Positions 1 through 13,622 of a DNA stretch of 64,000 bases are shown here, piece after piece. Under the pieces are notes generated by a model. The model was given only the letters and a program-made list of their open reading frames with translations, ran no database searches and was not told where the DNA came from. Every line of letters starts with the position of its first letter. Position 1 is the first letter of the stretch. Origin of the DNA: Botryosphaeria dothidea (Eukaryota > Ascomycota > Dothideomycetes > Botryosphaeriales > Botryosphaeriaceae); contig WWBZ02000001.1 of NCBI GenBank assembly GCA_011503125.2, positions 558,001-622,000 on the forward strand, read 5' to 3'. The position numbers were made by a program, and so were the translations under genes.

Positions 1-41
1 CCCGCAATGAAATCATAGGCGCAGATGGAGCGGAAAGCTGA

Positions 42-1453
<1,412 letters not shown>

Positions 1454-1894
1454 ATGTCGTAGCAAAGGCGAAGATTTGACGAGAAGGGAAGAGGGGATGG
1501 ATAGTATTCTTGTATTCATGATTTAGTCAGAAAATATGTTTTCAATTAGCGAATGCGGGGGTTTCACTTCGTTTGGGCATGGGGGTGGTTTGAATTGATA
1601 TTCCAATATTACGCAAGTTGTTCTAGTCTACCGACGGCTCTTGTTGTGCTGTCTGTTGTGATTTTAGTGACAGGTGTGGTATTCGTGCCGGAAGCCGTGT
1701 CCACCTGACTGTTCAATGTTCAAGGCGGGTTCAACTACGTGAGTCTCAAATGAATGCCCCGTCTCCGTCTAATGATCGGCGAGAATAAACAAACTGTCGA
1801 GATACCCATCGCCAAACCAACCCCTCTGAGTTCTTGGACCCAAGATCCCGTGGAGATCGCACACGAAGCAGAAACGAGTGCCAGTCTAATCGCC
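1454..1894. other. Convergent intergenic region
   Basis: Shared 3' region between homocysteine synthase and the ankyrin-type gene. T-rich after the first stop; I see no further gene. Confidence 0.6.
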
Positions 1895-3227
1895 TCAACC
1901 CATAGGTCCGTCCACCCCATTGTCAAGAAGCGGATTACCATGCCCATCAAACTCGGCCCATTCCTCACTGGAGCTGCTCCTCACCGCCCTCCTGCTGCTC
2001 CTCCTCCGTCCCCTCATCGTTGACCTCTCTGCCCTCTCCGCCGCCCTCATCGCCCCGTCCACCAACCTCCTCGTCCTCTCCCGCTCCACCCTCGCCTCAT
2101 TCCCCTGCGCCGCCGCACGCCTATCCACCCTAAACTGCTCCCACGCCGTCTCGTCCGCGCCGCACAGCTCCTCCACCATGTCCTGGTCCTCCCCAAAGTC
2201 GGCGCCGTGCTCGAGCAGCAGGCTCGCGATCGTGCGGTCGAACAGGCCGATGCCGTCGCCCCTGCAGGAGTGGGAGGGCGTCAGGCCGCTGGTCAGCCAG
2301 GACGTCGTGGGGATGGAGGCGTAGCTGGAGGTGGCGATGGGGTGGCCCAGGTCGAGGAGCCAGCGGGCGACGTCGGCGCGCCTGTTGACGACGGCGAGGG
2401 CGAGGATGTCGGTGGTGGTGGTGGGGTGGTGGGAGGAGGTGAATTCGGGGTTGAGGTGGGCGCGGGCGCCGGGGATGGTGGGGATCGGGGTGGTGATGAG
2501 GTCGGGGGTGGAGGCATGGAGGAGTTTGAGGAGCTGGGGGCTTGTGTTATTATTTTCTCTTCTGTTTGGTTTTTTGGTGTTGAGGGGAGCTTACTGGGAG
2601 TGCGGTCGTGCCGGTGTCGAGGGCGAGGGAAAGTGCGAGGGGCGTGGGGACTGCTCCTGCTTCGGTGAGGAGCCACTTGACGGTCGACAGGCGCTGGCGC
2701 TCGATTGCGAGGTTGAGGATGTTGGTCCGACTGGCATGGATGCTTCGTGCGGGTGGTTCGAAGGACTTGAGGAAGAAGTTTGGCTCGTAAGCGTGGAGGA
2801 GCTGGAGGATGGGCAGGCTGCGTTCTTCGTTGCCAGCGCTGTCTGAAGTTAATGCGTAGTACAATGCGTTGGACTCGAAGAGAGGACGTGTGCGGCAGAT
2901 GGGGCGCCGGCCAGGTGGGACGGTGCGAAGCGGGTTGCTACTGGTGGAAACCGCTGTGGAAGCAGTGATGGGTTTGCTCGCGTTGTTGTCGAGGCCATTG
3001 TCGGGCGCCGAATAGTAGCGCTCCAGAAGGCCCTGCACGACATTGTAAGATCCCTTATTCGCAGCCCAATTGATCAGTTTGCGGGGGTCAGTCATTTCGA
3101 GATCTTTGTCAGACAGCTTGATCTCGTAATCCTCGGGTGTGGAGCGATAGATGCGTCGTGATGGGTCGACGAGAGAAAGAAGGGCGTGGACGCGAGCAAA
3201 GTCGTCGGCGTCAAGAGCGTCTTCCAT
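1895..3227 (-). CDS. Ankyrin-repeat-like protein
   Basis: Two exons, complement(1895-2533, 2595-3227), encode 423 residues. The intron has a GTAAGC donor and a CCCCCAG acceptor, and phase 0 is kept; a nearer AG at 2541 would break the frame. Degenerate ankyrin-type helices are visible: LINWAANKGSYNVVQGLLERYY, ILNLAIERQRLSTVKWLLTEAG, ILALAVVNRRADVARWLLDLG and a last unit ending SLLLEHGADFGED. The C-terminal 90 residues are charged (Arg/Glu/Ser-rich) with a possible coiled coil. No signal peptide or membrane segment. Such proteins are usually protein-interaction scaffolds; no specific role can be read from the sequence. It converges on homocysteine synthase. Confidence 0.82.
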
Positions 3228-5168
3228 GGTGGTCTGAAAGAGGCAGCGTCGGAGCTAGATCGCGGAAAGTTCTTCGCTAGCAATGACTGGTGTTGACGAT
3301 GATAAATTTTGTTGGTAGTTGTCGACGGTAGAATGATGCGACGGCCGGACGTAGTCTGCACCTGCGAGGGAAAGAGCGACAGGCAGCAACACAACGTGGA
3401 GGTGAAGCAGTCACCCAGGCGTGAATGCCATGGCCTTCTGCTTGCATCCACACCCGGCCGACTGCTTACATGCCCTCTGTCCTGCAGCAAAAGATTCACA
3501 TCCAATCTCATTCTTGGGTAATTTTTGATAAGGCACCAGTGAGAAAAGCCAGAATGGAGAAAGAAGTCACGCTGTTCGCACTGTAGTCCCAAGCTCTTGT
3601 ACTATGAACCATCTGCAGTTCAGTGTTTGACCCAGAAAAGACTCGAAGAACCTGGACAACAGAAGAAAAGTGTATGAAGTGAAGCATTCATGCGGATGTG
3701 AATGTAAACAGGATGCTGTGATATTCACGTTCGCTTCATGGCAGGCATTCCCTTGATCGTTCAATTAAGGTAGGCCGGCCGCATCCACCGATATCGTTTG
3801 TTTCAGGTGAAGCAGCCAGCCCAGGCCGACAGACTCGCAACACTAAGCTGGCACTTACCTAATGCTGACAAAGGCGCCCGTTGGGCTGTCTTTCACGTTC
3901 ATGTTCAGTTTAGCAGATCAGCGACGAACCTAGTCATAGCTCGCGCTCAGTCGATAAAGCAATTAAAAAATCAACGGCTTCCTGTTCGAGGCGTCGTCCA
4001 ACAGACTTCCCCGCATCTGCTATACGCACCTAGAACTATAACAGCAACGGGAAAGCTTATGCAGGGCCGCTCGTTGAGATAAAGTAGCCGAGCACGTGGA
4101 AGCGATGAAAAACAAAAGAATGTCTAGCAACGGGTCGGTTGTAGATCAACGTTGACTCTTTTTGTGGCCGAATTTCCAGAAAGGGCAAGGCGCAATTACT
4201 TTGGACGCCTCCCCCAGAATTTAAACCAGCGGCGCTGTTTTCCCCGCGGGGAAAGCTCGCTATCACGCATCAAAAAGAAACTCTGCCCCGCCTGGCTGCG
4301 AGTGCTCCGGGGCTGGTGGCTTGGAGGGGTCTGGACATGTGTCAACGCCAAGGCGTGACGGAGGTTTTCCTTTTTTTTTGCATGTGAAACCGTCACGTGC
4401 GGCGCGCTGGGAGGATGATGCAATGCGATCTGAATGGCTTGCATGTGGCTTACCCCGGAATTCCTGCCGCAGGCAAGCTGGGTGCGGTCAGCGGGCGTTT
4501 ACGGGCGCAATGGACGGGCGAGCAAAAGGCTATCATTCGACGGGCGGCCTCGGGCCCCCTGCGCGCGGCGGTAGGCTCGTGAGCACTCGTTGAGCGGCGA
4601 CCGCGGGGAGCGGCTGCTGTTCTTGGATGTCGGAGATGCGGCTCCTTAAAGACAAGCTGGCGGGCAGCTTTGGGAATGGGCCCGTGCGCTACGGCCGACA
4701 TCTGGACTGGCTCTGGCGGCGCGCGTGGATGCCCCGTTTGGGACACGAGCCGAGGCTCCCTCGGGCGGTCGACCGCGCGCTGCGCTGTATCAACTGCGCT
4801 CCGCCGCGCATCTCAGCGTCTGCACACCTTTCTCCTCCGACTCCCTGGCTTTCCCCCTTCCTCGAGTCTCCGGCCGCGTGTGACAGCTCCCGTCTGCTCG
4901 CTTTCCTGCGTTTCTTTTAGCTTTTTAGATATAGACGCATAGACGACACATTTTCCTCGCCCTTAATACCGCCGCGCCTGACATCACTTTTCCGCTTGCA
5001 TTTCTTGGCCCGCCCTCCCGCCAACGCCCGTGAGTTCTCCCAGCTCCCGGCTTTGCCAAACCCCATATAGCCTCCCTCGCCCGCTGACGGATTCCCATGA
5101 CAGTTTTCTCCCGCCACTCGTAGCCCCACCGCCCGCGTTTCGGCCCTTGTCTCCCGCCCTAAGCTATC
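3228..5168. other. Intergenic region with promoters of two divergent genes
   Basis: About 1.9 kb between divergent genes. It holds a degenerate hairpin repeat near 3675-3755 and a pyrimidine-rich leader (4800-5160) before the acyl-CoA synthetase. Short reading frames here lack protein-like composition. Confidence 0.55.
3675..3755. repeat. Dispersed hairpin repeat, copy 1 (degenerate)
   Basis: Left arm GAAGCATTCATGCGGATGTG matches the left arm of the better copies; an inner GTGAAT...ATTCAC stem is kept. The right arm (TTCATGGCAGGCATTCC) is poorly preserved. Assigned by similarity to the copies at 11.2, 28.1 and 58.9 kb. Confidence 0.45.
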
Positions 5169-7505
5169 ATGGCTCCAAAGGTGCTTGCTGTGCAGCGCGC
5201 CGCTGAATTGCAGGGCGTGCCGCCCGCAGGCAAGCCTCATAGCTTGCCCGTGCCCGGAACTGCCACCGAGAACAGGACGGCCGCCTACAGGCATTGGCGT
5301 TTCGTCGATGGCCTGCTGGAGACGCTCGATTCCAGCGTGAGTCGGCCCATGTGGAGCGGCCGCACCTCGGGTCCAGTCGACTGATGCGTATTTAGGTCCA
5401 AACTCTCCACGATGTCTTCGAGCAGTCGGGTAAGTTTCAACCAGCTTGAAGTTGGTCCAGCCGCATACTGACATTCTTTCGCAGCCAACAACAACCCCGG
5501 CAACCGCTGCCTTGGCTACCGTCCCTACGATCCAGTAACCAAGTCGTATGGTGCATACGTGTGGGAAGACTACGCGACGGTCCAGAGGAGAAGAGCGAAC
5601 TTCGGCGCTGGGCTGGTCAAGGTTCACCACGATGCTGGCGTGCCCGAACCGCGTGGAACTGGCATTGGCCTGTGGTGCCAGAACAGGCCGGAGTGGCAGA
5701 TATCTGGTAGGTGATCTCTTGAAGGTCGTAAAAAAGCATTGGCTGATCCATTTCCAGATCTGGCAGCCATGTCTCAGGGAATGTACACCGTTTCCATTTA
5801 CGATACCCTTGGCCCGGATACCACTGAGTACATTATCAACCACTCGGAGATGAACTGCGTTGTGACGTCCATCAACCACGTCGCAACACTCTTGAAGCTC
5901 AAGCCCCGCCTGCCCTCCTTGAAGATCATTGTTTCCATGGATCCTCTGGATGCGGGCGAGAAACCGGGAGAGTCTAAGGGTGACATTCTCAACGCCATCG
6001 CGGCCGATCTTGGTGTGCGCATCTTTTACCTGAGGGACGTTGAGGCGCTCGGAGAGCAGAACCCTCGTCCGTACAACCCTCCCAACGCGGATGATATCAT
6101 CACCATCAACTATACCTCTGGAACCACTGGCAACCCTAAGGGTGTCGTCTTGACCCACAGGAATGCTGTCGGGGCTGCCAGCTCGTCATTGACGATTACG
6201 AAGCAAACCGGTGAGGATGTGATCTGCTCTTTCCTGCCGTTGGCACACATTTTCCAGCGTGTTGGTGAGCATACGGCGCTTTGGGGCGGGGCGGCCATTG
6301 GCTACTTCCACGGAAACATCGTGGAGCTTGTAGACGACATGAAGCTTCTGCGGCCGACTGTCTTCAGTGGTGTCCCTCGTTTGTACAACAGATTCGGTGG
6401 TGCGGTCAAGGCCGCAACCGTTCAGGCTCCTGGCTTCAAGGGATCGCTGTCGAAGCATGTGGTGAACACCAAGTTGGCGGCGCTTGAGGGCCCGGCTCCC
6501 ACAAGCCAGCACTTCTTCTGGGATCGCATCTGGTCCAGGAAAGCTTCAGCAGCACTCGGTCTGGACAGGGCCAAGACCATGGTCACCGGTTCAGCACCGA
6601 TCGATCCTTCGCTGCAGAACTTCCTCCGTATAGTCTGCTCGAACGACTTCATCCAGGGTTATGGCCTGACTGAGACTTACGCTGTGTCTGTTGCACAGCT
6701 GCCTGGTGATTTCTCCTCGGGCAACTGCGGTGCTTCTGCTCCTTCCAGCGAGTTTTGCCTGGAATCCGTTCCGGATATGGAGTACCTCGTCACTGACAAG
6801 CCCCGGCCTCGCGGTGAGGTCCTCCTGCGCGGCCCGACGCGTTTCCGTGAGTATTTCCGCAATCCGGAGGAGACTGCCAAGTGCCTTGATGATGATGGTT
6901 GGTTCCACACTGGTGATATCGGCGAGGTGGATGAGATGGGCCGCCTCAGGATCATCGATCGCCGCAAGAACGTGCTCAAGCTGGCACAGGGCGAGTACAT
7001 CTCTCCCGAGCGCATCGAGAACGTCTACCTTGCCAACTGCAATTGGCTCGGCACTGCATATGTCCACGGTGATTCGACGCAGAGCTGCCTCGTTGGCCTC
7101 TTTGGCATCCAGCCTGACCAGTTCGCGCTCTTCGCCGGCAAGGTCCTGGGCAAGCAGATCAGTGACAGCGATATTGCTGCGCTGAAGGAGGCGGCAGAAA
7201 CCCCCAAGGTGCTTCGTGCGGCGCTGAAGGAGCTGGACAAGGCAGGGAAGAAGGCCAAGTTCAACAGCTACGAGAAGGTCAAGGCTATTCGGTTGCTCAT
7301 CGATCCTTTCACGATCGAGAACGAGCTTTTGACACCTACGTAAGTTTCCAGAGTCATTTCCGTATCGAGCGGGGTAGAAGGTTTTACTAACGAGACCCAT
7401 GACAGGCTCAAGCTCAAGCGTCCCCAGACAGCCAAGATGTACCGCAACCTTATCGACCAGTGCTACGAAGAGGCACTGGCGGAGCCGCCGAAGGCGAAGC
7501 TGTAA
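5169..7505 (+). CDS. Long-chain fatty acyl-CoA synthetase, peroxisomal type
   Basis: Adenylate-forming ligase that activates fatty acids to acyl-CoA using ATP and CoA. Exons 5169-5336, 5396-5429, 5485-5706, 5758-7339 and 7406-7505 join in phase to 701 residues, the usual length of fungal Faa proteins. Seen: the P-loop motif YTSGTTGNPKGVV (about residues 260-272), FLPLAHIFQR, YGLTE (about 442), the D-containing GWFHTGDIGEVDE (about 522) and the hinge/CoA motif IIDRRKNVLKLAQGEYISPE (about 540-559). The C-terminus ends in AKL, a canonical PTS1 peroxisomal signal, and no N-terminal membrane segment is visible; this suggests a Faa2-like role in peroxisomal beta-oxidation (inference). The ATG at 5169 follows a pyrimidine-rich leader and starts a conserved-looking N-terminus. 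Confidence 0.95.
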
Positions 7506-8861
7506 ATTTGTTCTCAAATACGTCCTGCATCATTCCCAATTTCTTTCTTTTCGAATGCAGAAAACTTTAGGGTGTCAGCTTTGCGATCTGGATGTGTTGC
7601 GTTCGCATGTGAATTTTTCAGCCTACTGCAGACGTGGCGGTTGGTCAGCATTTGGCCAACGTTCGGTTGTTTAGCCCACTACATTTTCTTCGAAATTGAG
7701 GGCGAGGCTGCGGGGGTGAAGCATTTCCGATGAAAGAACGGGTGGTGGAGTACAGGAGCATTACGTGTAAGGGCAGGCAGACAGGCAGATAGATATAGGA
7801 AGCGAATACATGTATTTGACTGCTATTTTAAATGGAATTTGTGGAGCCTATTCATGCCTAAATGCCGGGGGAAGCGAAGGCGGGATGGGGGCAGGCGGCG
7901 TGGGGGATCGGTGACGCGGCGGATTGAATCTGTGCGACAATGCTTTGGAGTAATGGTTATGTTTGGGTATGGGAAGAGCGCTGACAAGTATACACTCTAT
8001 GGGACACAAGAGTCGATGCCGAAGATGGGTTGTATATAAATAGATGCGATCATAAGGGTGCTACGCAAAACCCGCCGGTGCAGCTCACTGCCTTAGGACA
8101 CAGAAAACTCCGTCGCAAAACAAGCAACCCTATCGGCAAGTGGCCGCCTTTTCCGCCCGCGCCCGCTCTCTCCCGTGCCGCCGTGATTTCCGTCCTGCCC
8201 GTGCCGTCAACCCGTCGAACAACATGACACGGGAAAAGCGGCCAGCGTAGGGCTGAAAGCTTGGCGTCGGCGGAGGCGACGAGACGATACGGCGAGCTAC
8301 TGACACCTGCACCCTTGCTCCTCCACGTCTCAGACTGCTCTGCTTGCTTTTCTTCTCTCGTAACCTTCTTCTCTCAAGCCACCTAACCGCATTCCCTCGT
8401 TACTCTCCTGTTTGCGCATCATCGTTGTTGCCCGAGCCACACCCTACCGCTCTCGATCGGCCGGCAGTCCTGTTCCGACCGCAAACCACTCCCGCTCCGA
8501 CCTCCGTGTACATATCATAGCGTTGCGCGTCCCGCTTGCGCGCCGTCCCATTGCACGTCCCTCGTCCCTCGCTCGTTCCCTTCCGAAAGACGACCATAGA
8601 ATAGCGAGGAAAACGCAACCCCGTCCCATTCGAACCAACAACCGTTTTCCCCGCGGCGCTTGCACCACCCGAAAGCCAGGGAGCTGGCAGCTTGCGCGCT
8701 GCGGTCCTCCTAACGCCCGACAAATCACGCAAACCTCACGAAACGGCCTCGTATACGTTACGAACGACCCACGAAGACGAACAACATACGATTCCCGCCT
8801 CTCCATACCTTGGCTATTTACAACGCCTCCGTGAGGCTCGGCGGGATTGGCAGACCGAACG
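7506..8861. other. Intergenic region, 3' end of acyl-CoA synthetase and mid1 promoter
   Basis: About 1.35 kb. A TGTATATAAATA element lies at 8032-8043. From about 8320 the sequence becomes a C/T-rich leader typical of a fungal 5' UTR. No supported gene. Confidence 0.55.
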
Positions 8862-10938
8862 ATGAATTGCCCCAAACTCTCGCCCCTCCAATCGCGCCTG
8901 GCCGCCTCGCTGACCGCGCTGCTCATCCTCCTCCTCATCTACCTCTCGCTCGCGGGGCCGTCGAACCTCGCGTACGCGGCCGAGATACCAGCACCGCCGT
9001 CCGTCGGCAAGAATGCGGACCACAACCACGTCAGGTTAGCGGGGGAGAACAGTCTGGAAGGGTTCCTGGATGCGGAGCTGGATGCTCGTGATGCAGGGAT
9101 TGATGAGGTTAGGTACGAGCCCGAGTTCGTGGGCGTGAGCAGGGATATTATTGGTAGGCAGGACGAGACGTACATGCTGCTGAGCAACAATGCCCCGGGC
9201 ACGAACACGCTCGCGGCGGGGAAGACGATGTTTTACAGGTTTGAGAATTCGTCTGTGTGGGGGAACTTGTCGGACGCGACGCCCGGGCTACCTGAGATCA
9301 ATGGGAAGAAGCTGATGTTGCGGGGGAACATGGAGAAGGAGTTGCGAAAGAGGGATGCGGAGGAGGAGGAGGAGGAGGAGGAGATGCAGGAGGAGGACGG
9401 GACGGTGGTGTTGCAGAAGAGGCAGGGGACTCAAACCAGGGAGGTGTACGTTTCGGTGAATACATGCAAGCAGCCAGGCGTCAACGGCACGACCAAGGAG
9501 GAGGCGCCGCCGCAGCTGACTCTGTACGTCTCGACCTCGGACAGCAACAAGTCGCCCGGCCCGGACGGGGAGTCCAGGCTGCAGAGCACGCACACCCTGA
9601 CCGGCGGCCACGCCAGCGCCACCGTCAACGCATCGTCCAACGTCTACATCGGCGTCGCCGCGCCCTCGTCGCTGCCGGACGGCTACTCGGGCGACTGGCA
9701 GTTCGAGGTCGCCGCCTCCATCGATGCCCCGTACCATGGGTACAACTTCCGCGAGCCGACCGATGCTTTCGTCTTCCTCGTCGACAGCGATACAACCTCG
9801 TCCCTGTTCGTCACGGACAATCTGACCTCGTCCGACCCCGGAGACGACGATTATGAGCGTTGGATGCGTGCGGGTAACCCGTTCCAGCTATTCGCTTACA
9901 GCTACAACATGACCTCCATCAAGGGTGTTGAGCGGTCGTACTGCGGTCTGCTGAATGCGTGGAACGAGGAGCCGACCAGCCAGATCAGCGGTATGACGAC
10001 CAGGGGCTTGGGACATAAGCCGAAGGAGCAATTCTATGTCCAGGGTCTCAATGGGAGCACGCCGTACCATGCGTTTCCTGTCATGTACGGAAACTCGACG
10101 GCAGCCGGATCGGGCGTGGTTGGTGGCGGTGGGCAGGTTTGGTCGCCGGTCAACTTCACCACCAAAGCCGGTAAGTGATGCCGAGTACAATTCGTCGGAC
10201 GAGTTTCGCTAACGTAGGTTTCTCTCAGACGGCAACTGCCAAGTCATCTTCAACATGACCTTCTGCTCCGAAGTCGCCTACGCGGTGCCCTCAAACCCCA
10301 ACCGCTACAACCGCACGGAGCTGACGTCGCTGTACGACGAATACGCCGAAGGGCTCTACCAGAACTTCAACTACTCGCTGCAGCAGATCGCCTGCAACAC
10401 GACCAACACGGCCAGGTACTCGCTCGCGCGCGGCTGCGACGACTGCGCCCACGACTACAAGAACTGGCTGTGCGCCGTCTCCATCCCCCGCTGCGAGGAC
10501 TTCTCCGCGCCCGACGGCTGGCTGCAGCCGCGCAATATCGCGCAGTCGTTCATCAACGGGTCCAAGCTCGACGACACCCCGTATATCCGCGATCCCGAGA
10601 GCAACGCGACGCTGAAGGATCGCATCTATGCGAACAGCAGCAGGAATGCGATGATCGATGAGAAGGTCCAGCCGGGGCCGTACAAGGAGGTTCTTCCCTG
10701 CGAGGATCTGTGTTACAGTCTCATCCAGAGCTGTCCGGCGAGCTTTGGGTTCGCGTGTCCGGTTATGGGGAAGGGGTTGGAGCGGAGCTATGGGAATCGG
10801 TTGGGCAATGGGAATGGGAATGTGACGTGCAGTTATTTGGGCGCGGTGTATTATGTCAATGCGGGTGCGAGGGTCGGAGGGGTGGTGGCGAGGGGGTTGG
10901 CTGTGGCGGTGGGGTTGGCGGTATGGGTTGCGCTATGA
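8862..10938 (+). CDS. mid1: Stretch-activated calcium channel subunit Mid1
   Basis: Regulatory subunit of the fungal high-affinity Ca2+ influx system, partner of Cch1, at the plasma membrane/ER. Two exons, 8862-10170 and 10229-10938 (donor GTAAGT, CTAAC branch, CAG acceptor), give 672 residues, within the range of filamentous-fungal Mid1. Seen: N-terminal hydrophobic segment (about 12-35), many N-glycosylation sequons, the Cys-rich C-terminal half (NGNCQVIFNMTFCSEVAYAVPSN, YDEYAEGLYQNFNYSLQQIACN, CDDCAHDYKNWLCAVSIPRCEDF, LPCEDLCYSLIQSCPASFGFACP) diagnostic of the family, and a hydrophobic C-terminal end. Odd: a run of about ten glutamates (around residues 167-176) encoded by GAG repeats at 9358-9383. 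The start is the first ATG in frame; a TTG lies 15 bp upstream. Confidence 0.95.
9358..9383 (+). repeat. GAG microsatellite encoding poly-Glu
   Basis: Trinucleotide run inside mid1, read as consecutive Glu codons in the ectodomain. Confidence 0.8.
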
Positions 10939-13622
10939 GAAGGAGGAGAGAATGGATAGTTCTGGGGATGGGGTGGAGAAAAGGGAGAAGAGTATCGATG
11001 GAGAAAACAGTCGTAGCTGGTTTCTCCTTATAACGGCGTTTGAGGAGATGGGGATTATGGGCGGCGCTTTGTGCTCCTGGAGAATTTAAACTGGAGCATT
11101 CTTTAAGGGTAATTGAAGAAAGAGATTAATACAATGCTTCTCAGGCTCGAATTATACGGGCCGGAACGGCGTTGGTAACCGCAACTGTAGGTGTAATAGT
11201 ATTGTAGACTCAAGCGCTAAAGCGTAGGGAGTGGAAGCATTCATCCGGACGCAAGTGTCTCGTCAGACTAATTACACTTACATCCGGATGAATGCTTCCA
11301 CTCCCCACGTTACGATACTACTATGCAGTATGTGTCCCCTGTCGTTGAGGGAACTGCGTGTGCCGCCGGTCTGTATAAGCCGAACTTGAGAAAGCACAGT
11401 ACAGTCGCTGTGGCTCTCGTTCGTGTCTTTGGAAGCATTTTTATTCTTGCGTGTTTTCCCAGAACAGGTTGTGGGCACATACAAACTAGTTACGATTCTG
11501 TGCGGAATTCTGATGTCCGACTACTTTATAGGGCTCGAGGCGTGCTCTTCTCTTCTCTACTTTGTCATTGAGCTCATGAGCGCCGGGTTCCAATGGCCCG
11601 CCTTCATCAGACTTTCTGCATGGAGTTGTGGTTCACTAAGAATGACCGTAGAGGAGTAGGAATAGCCATTGCTGATGATACTGAGTATCGTCATTGAAGC
11701 AGTATGCGATCATCGCCTTAATACGTATGGGCCGGTTCTCCACACGCTGTTGGTGGGTAGTGGACGCACGGAACACGAACAAACAGCTGTACGCCATGGC
11801 TGCCCGAATGCATAAGCGATGTGTGGCTCTGATAGGAGAATGTTACCATTTAAGTTGTTTTGCAGCGGAGGCAGGTTTATAAAGTCCCCTGGGATATTTG
11901 TGGCACGCCCAATGATTGGTCCACGAGGCGTCCTTACGAGCCACATGGCTATGTTCTGAAGCCTGACTGAGCTTGTTGGACTTCCCTGATCTCGTGCCTT
12001 GGAAGTTACCAGTCGGGAGGTGTTTCCAAGGTGGCGGGTCGAGCAGTTTAAGACCGCGACGGAGCACTTCTCTCACAATTGTTCCAATAGCAGTTTCTTG
12101 CTCGGTTCAAGCACTGTCTTACCAACACAAGACAACATGACTGTCTCCCTCTTGCTCCGCCTGCTCGTCTTGCGGAGACGCAGAGAGGAGACGCCCTTTG
12201 TCCTGCTTTCAAGAAAGCCTTCTCTAATCAAGGTCCATGATGGTGTCTATCAGCCAAGCATGTGGTTCGGCAACGTCTTTGATATACAAATGCTGTGGAT
12301 TGTAGATGTAAAATATTGAGTAACGGGATCAAATGACGTGCCCTTGAGCTACGGTAGACGCGACTTGCACATTGCAGAAACAATAGAATTTCGAGTGAGA
12401 GCCGGAACAACTACGTTTCTGAGTTCAGAAGGACGAATTGCAATTACGAGGTGCCGGAGCTCATCTTACCGGCCGCTTTCAGGTGCCATTCATTCTCGCG
12501 CCGTGTTGCAGAACTTATAGACATACTACCAGAAAGGTTTAATTGCACTATCAAAGTATTTCAGAAGCCTAGTTTCTGGATGAGCTCAATGCATTGTCGG
12601 GTTAGAACGGACTTTTGCCAGGCATTATAGACTTCAGGTCGCTGGTATGCATGGGCCTCCCCGCTTCGCGGATGTACATACATATAAAGGCTAATAGGCA
12701 GTTTGCCCTTTCAGACGTCCCATGGCCCCGTAGGATTAGAAAAAAAAAATCTACAGCAAGAATGTGGATTCCGTATGTGGGTTGGTTCCGTCGCCTGCGC
12801 TGTAAGGGAAGTGAAGATGTATGGGATAAGGGACATGTGCGCTATGATGACAAGGTGCTCAGCGCCACGTTGAGGGTTGAGGGTTCTGATGGTTTCCTCA
12901 ACACATGAAGGTCGAGGGTTCTTATGGCCCCCAACCCCGGGCCCTGGGGAGGCGTAGAAGGCGGATTATGACCTGCCTTGGGGAGCCAGTGTCGTACTAA
13001 CGGTTGAACTGAGACCATGGCGCATTCCAACTGAGTTCAACATTCCACTGGCTCCAATTAAAGTTGAAAGGCTTGGAACCTAGTTTAACCAACAGGTCAA
13101 TTGCCGGTCTTGAACCCACACACCCAATGGCCATCCACGCATAGACATTTCAGCCGGGTAAGGGAGCTTGATCTTGGTCTGCTCGAACAAACCAGGAACT
13201 TCATTGCCTTATCCAGCGCCATTTGTCCGTTCTTGCTGGAAGAACCGCTGCCTGGACAGGTTATGACCCAGTTGCGACCACCGAAGCTGTAGAAAACCCC
13301 TATGACTCTCGGAAATGCGGATGATTCACTAGGAGTCAGCCACCACCGTGCGGGCTGGCTACATACAACCTTTGATTGAGAAATACATAACCTCCACTTG
13401 GATTGAAATCTCCACTCCTTCACTGAAAGAGAGGATCACCAGCTTGAAAGTACTTCTAGAGAGGCTTGGGTGCACTTTCATAAGATCAGGAAATCAGCTA
13501 GAGATCCCTGGTTGAATTTGTAATCCCATCTATCACATTTTCAGTAGCACTGAATTCCAAAGAGATGCTTCGCCCAAGGCAATCACCATTCTCTGTTACA
13601 TCCCAAGGTTTTCACAACCACT
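10939..13622. other. Intergenic region, A/T-richer, no gene seen
   Basis: 2.7 kb between mid1 and the acetyltransferase 3' end. It contains the best hairpin repeat (11227-11306) and otherwise many stops in all frames; a short near-repeat 'GGTCGAGGGTTCT/GTTGAGGGTTCT' occurs at about 12872-12925. No supported gene. Confidence 0.55.
11227..11306. repeat. Dispersed hairpin repeat, copy 2 (best preserved)
   Basis: A perfect 23-bp inverted repeat, 11227-11249 against 11283-11305, with arm core GGAAGCATTCATCCGGA. An inner pair AAGTGT...ACACTT shortens the loop further. The whole unit could fold as an almost continuous hairpin of about 80 nt. It lies about 290 bp past the mid1 stop. Confidence 0.85.

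Noticed and set aside
4917..6158. 413-residue minus-strand frame over the acyl-CoA synthetase 5' part
   Set aside because: Overlaps well-supported exons and introns on the other strand and has no family motif.
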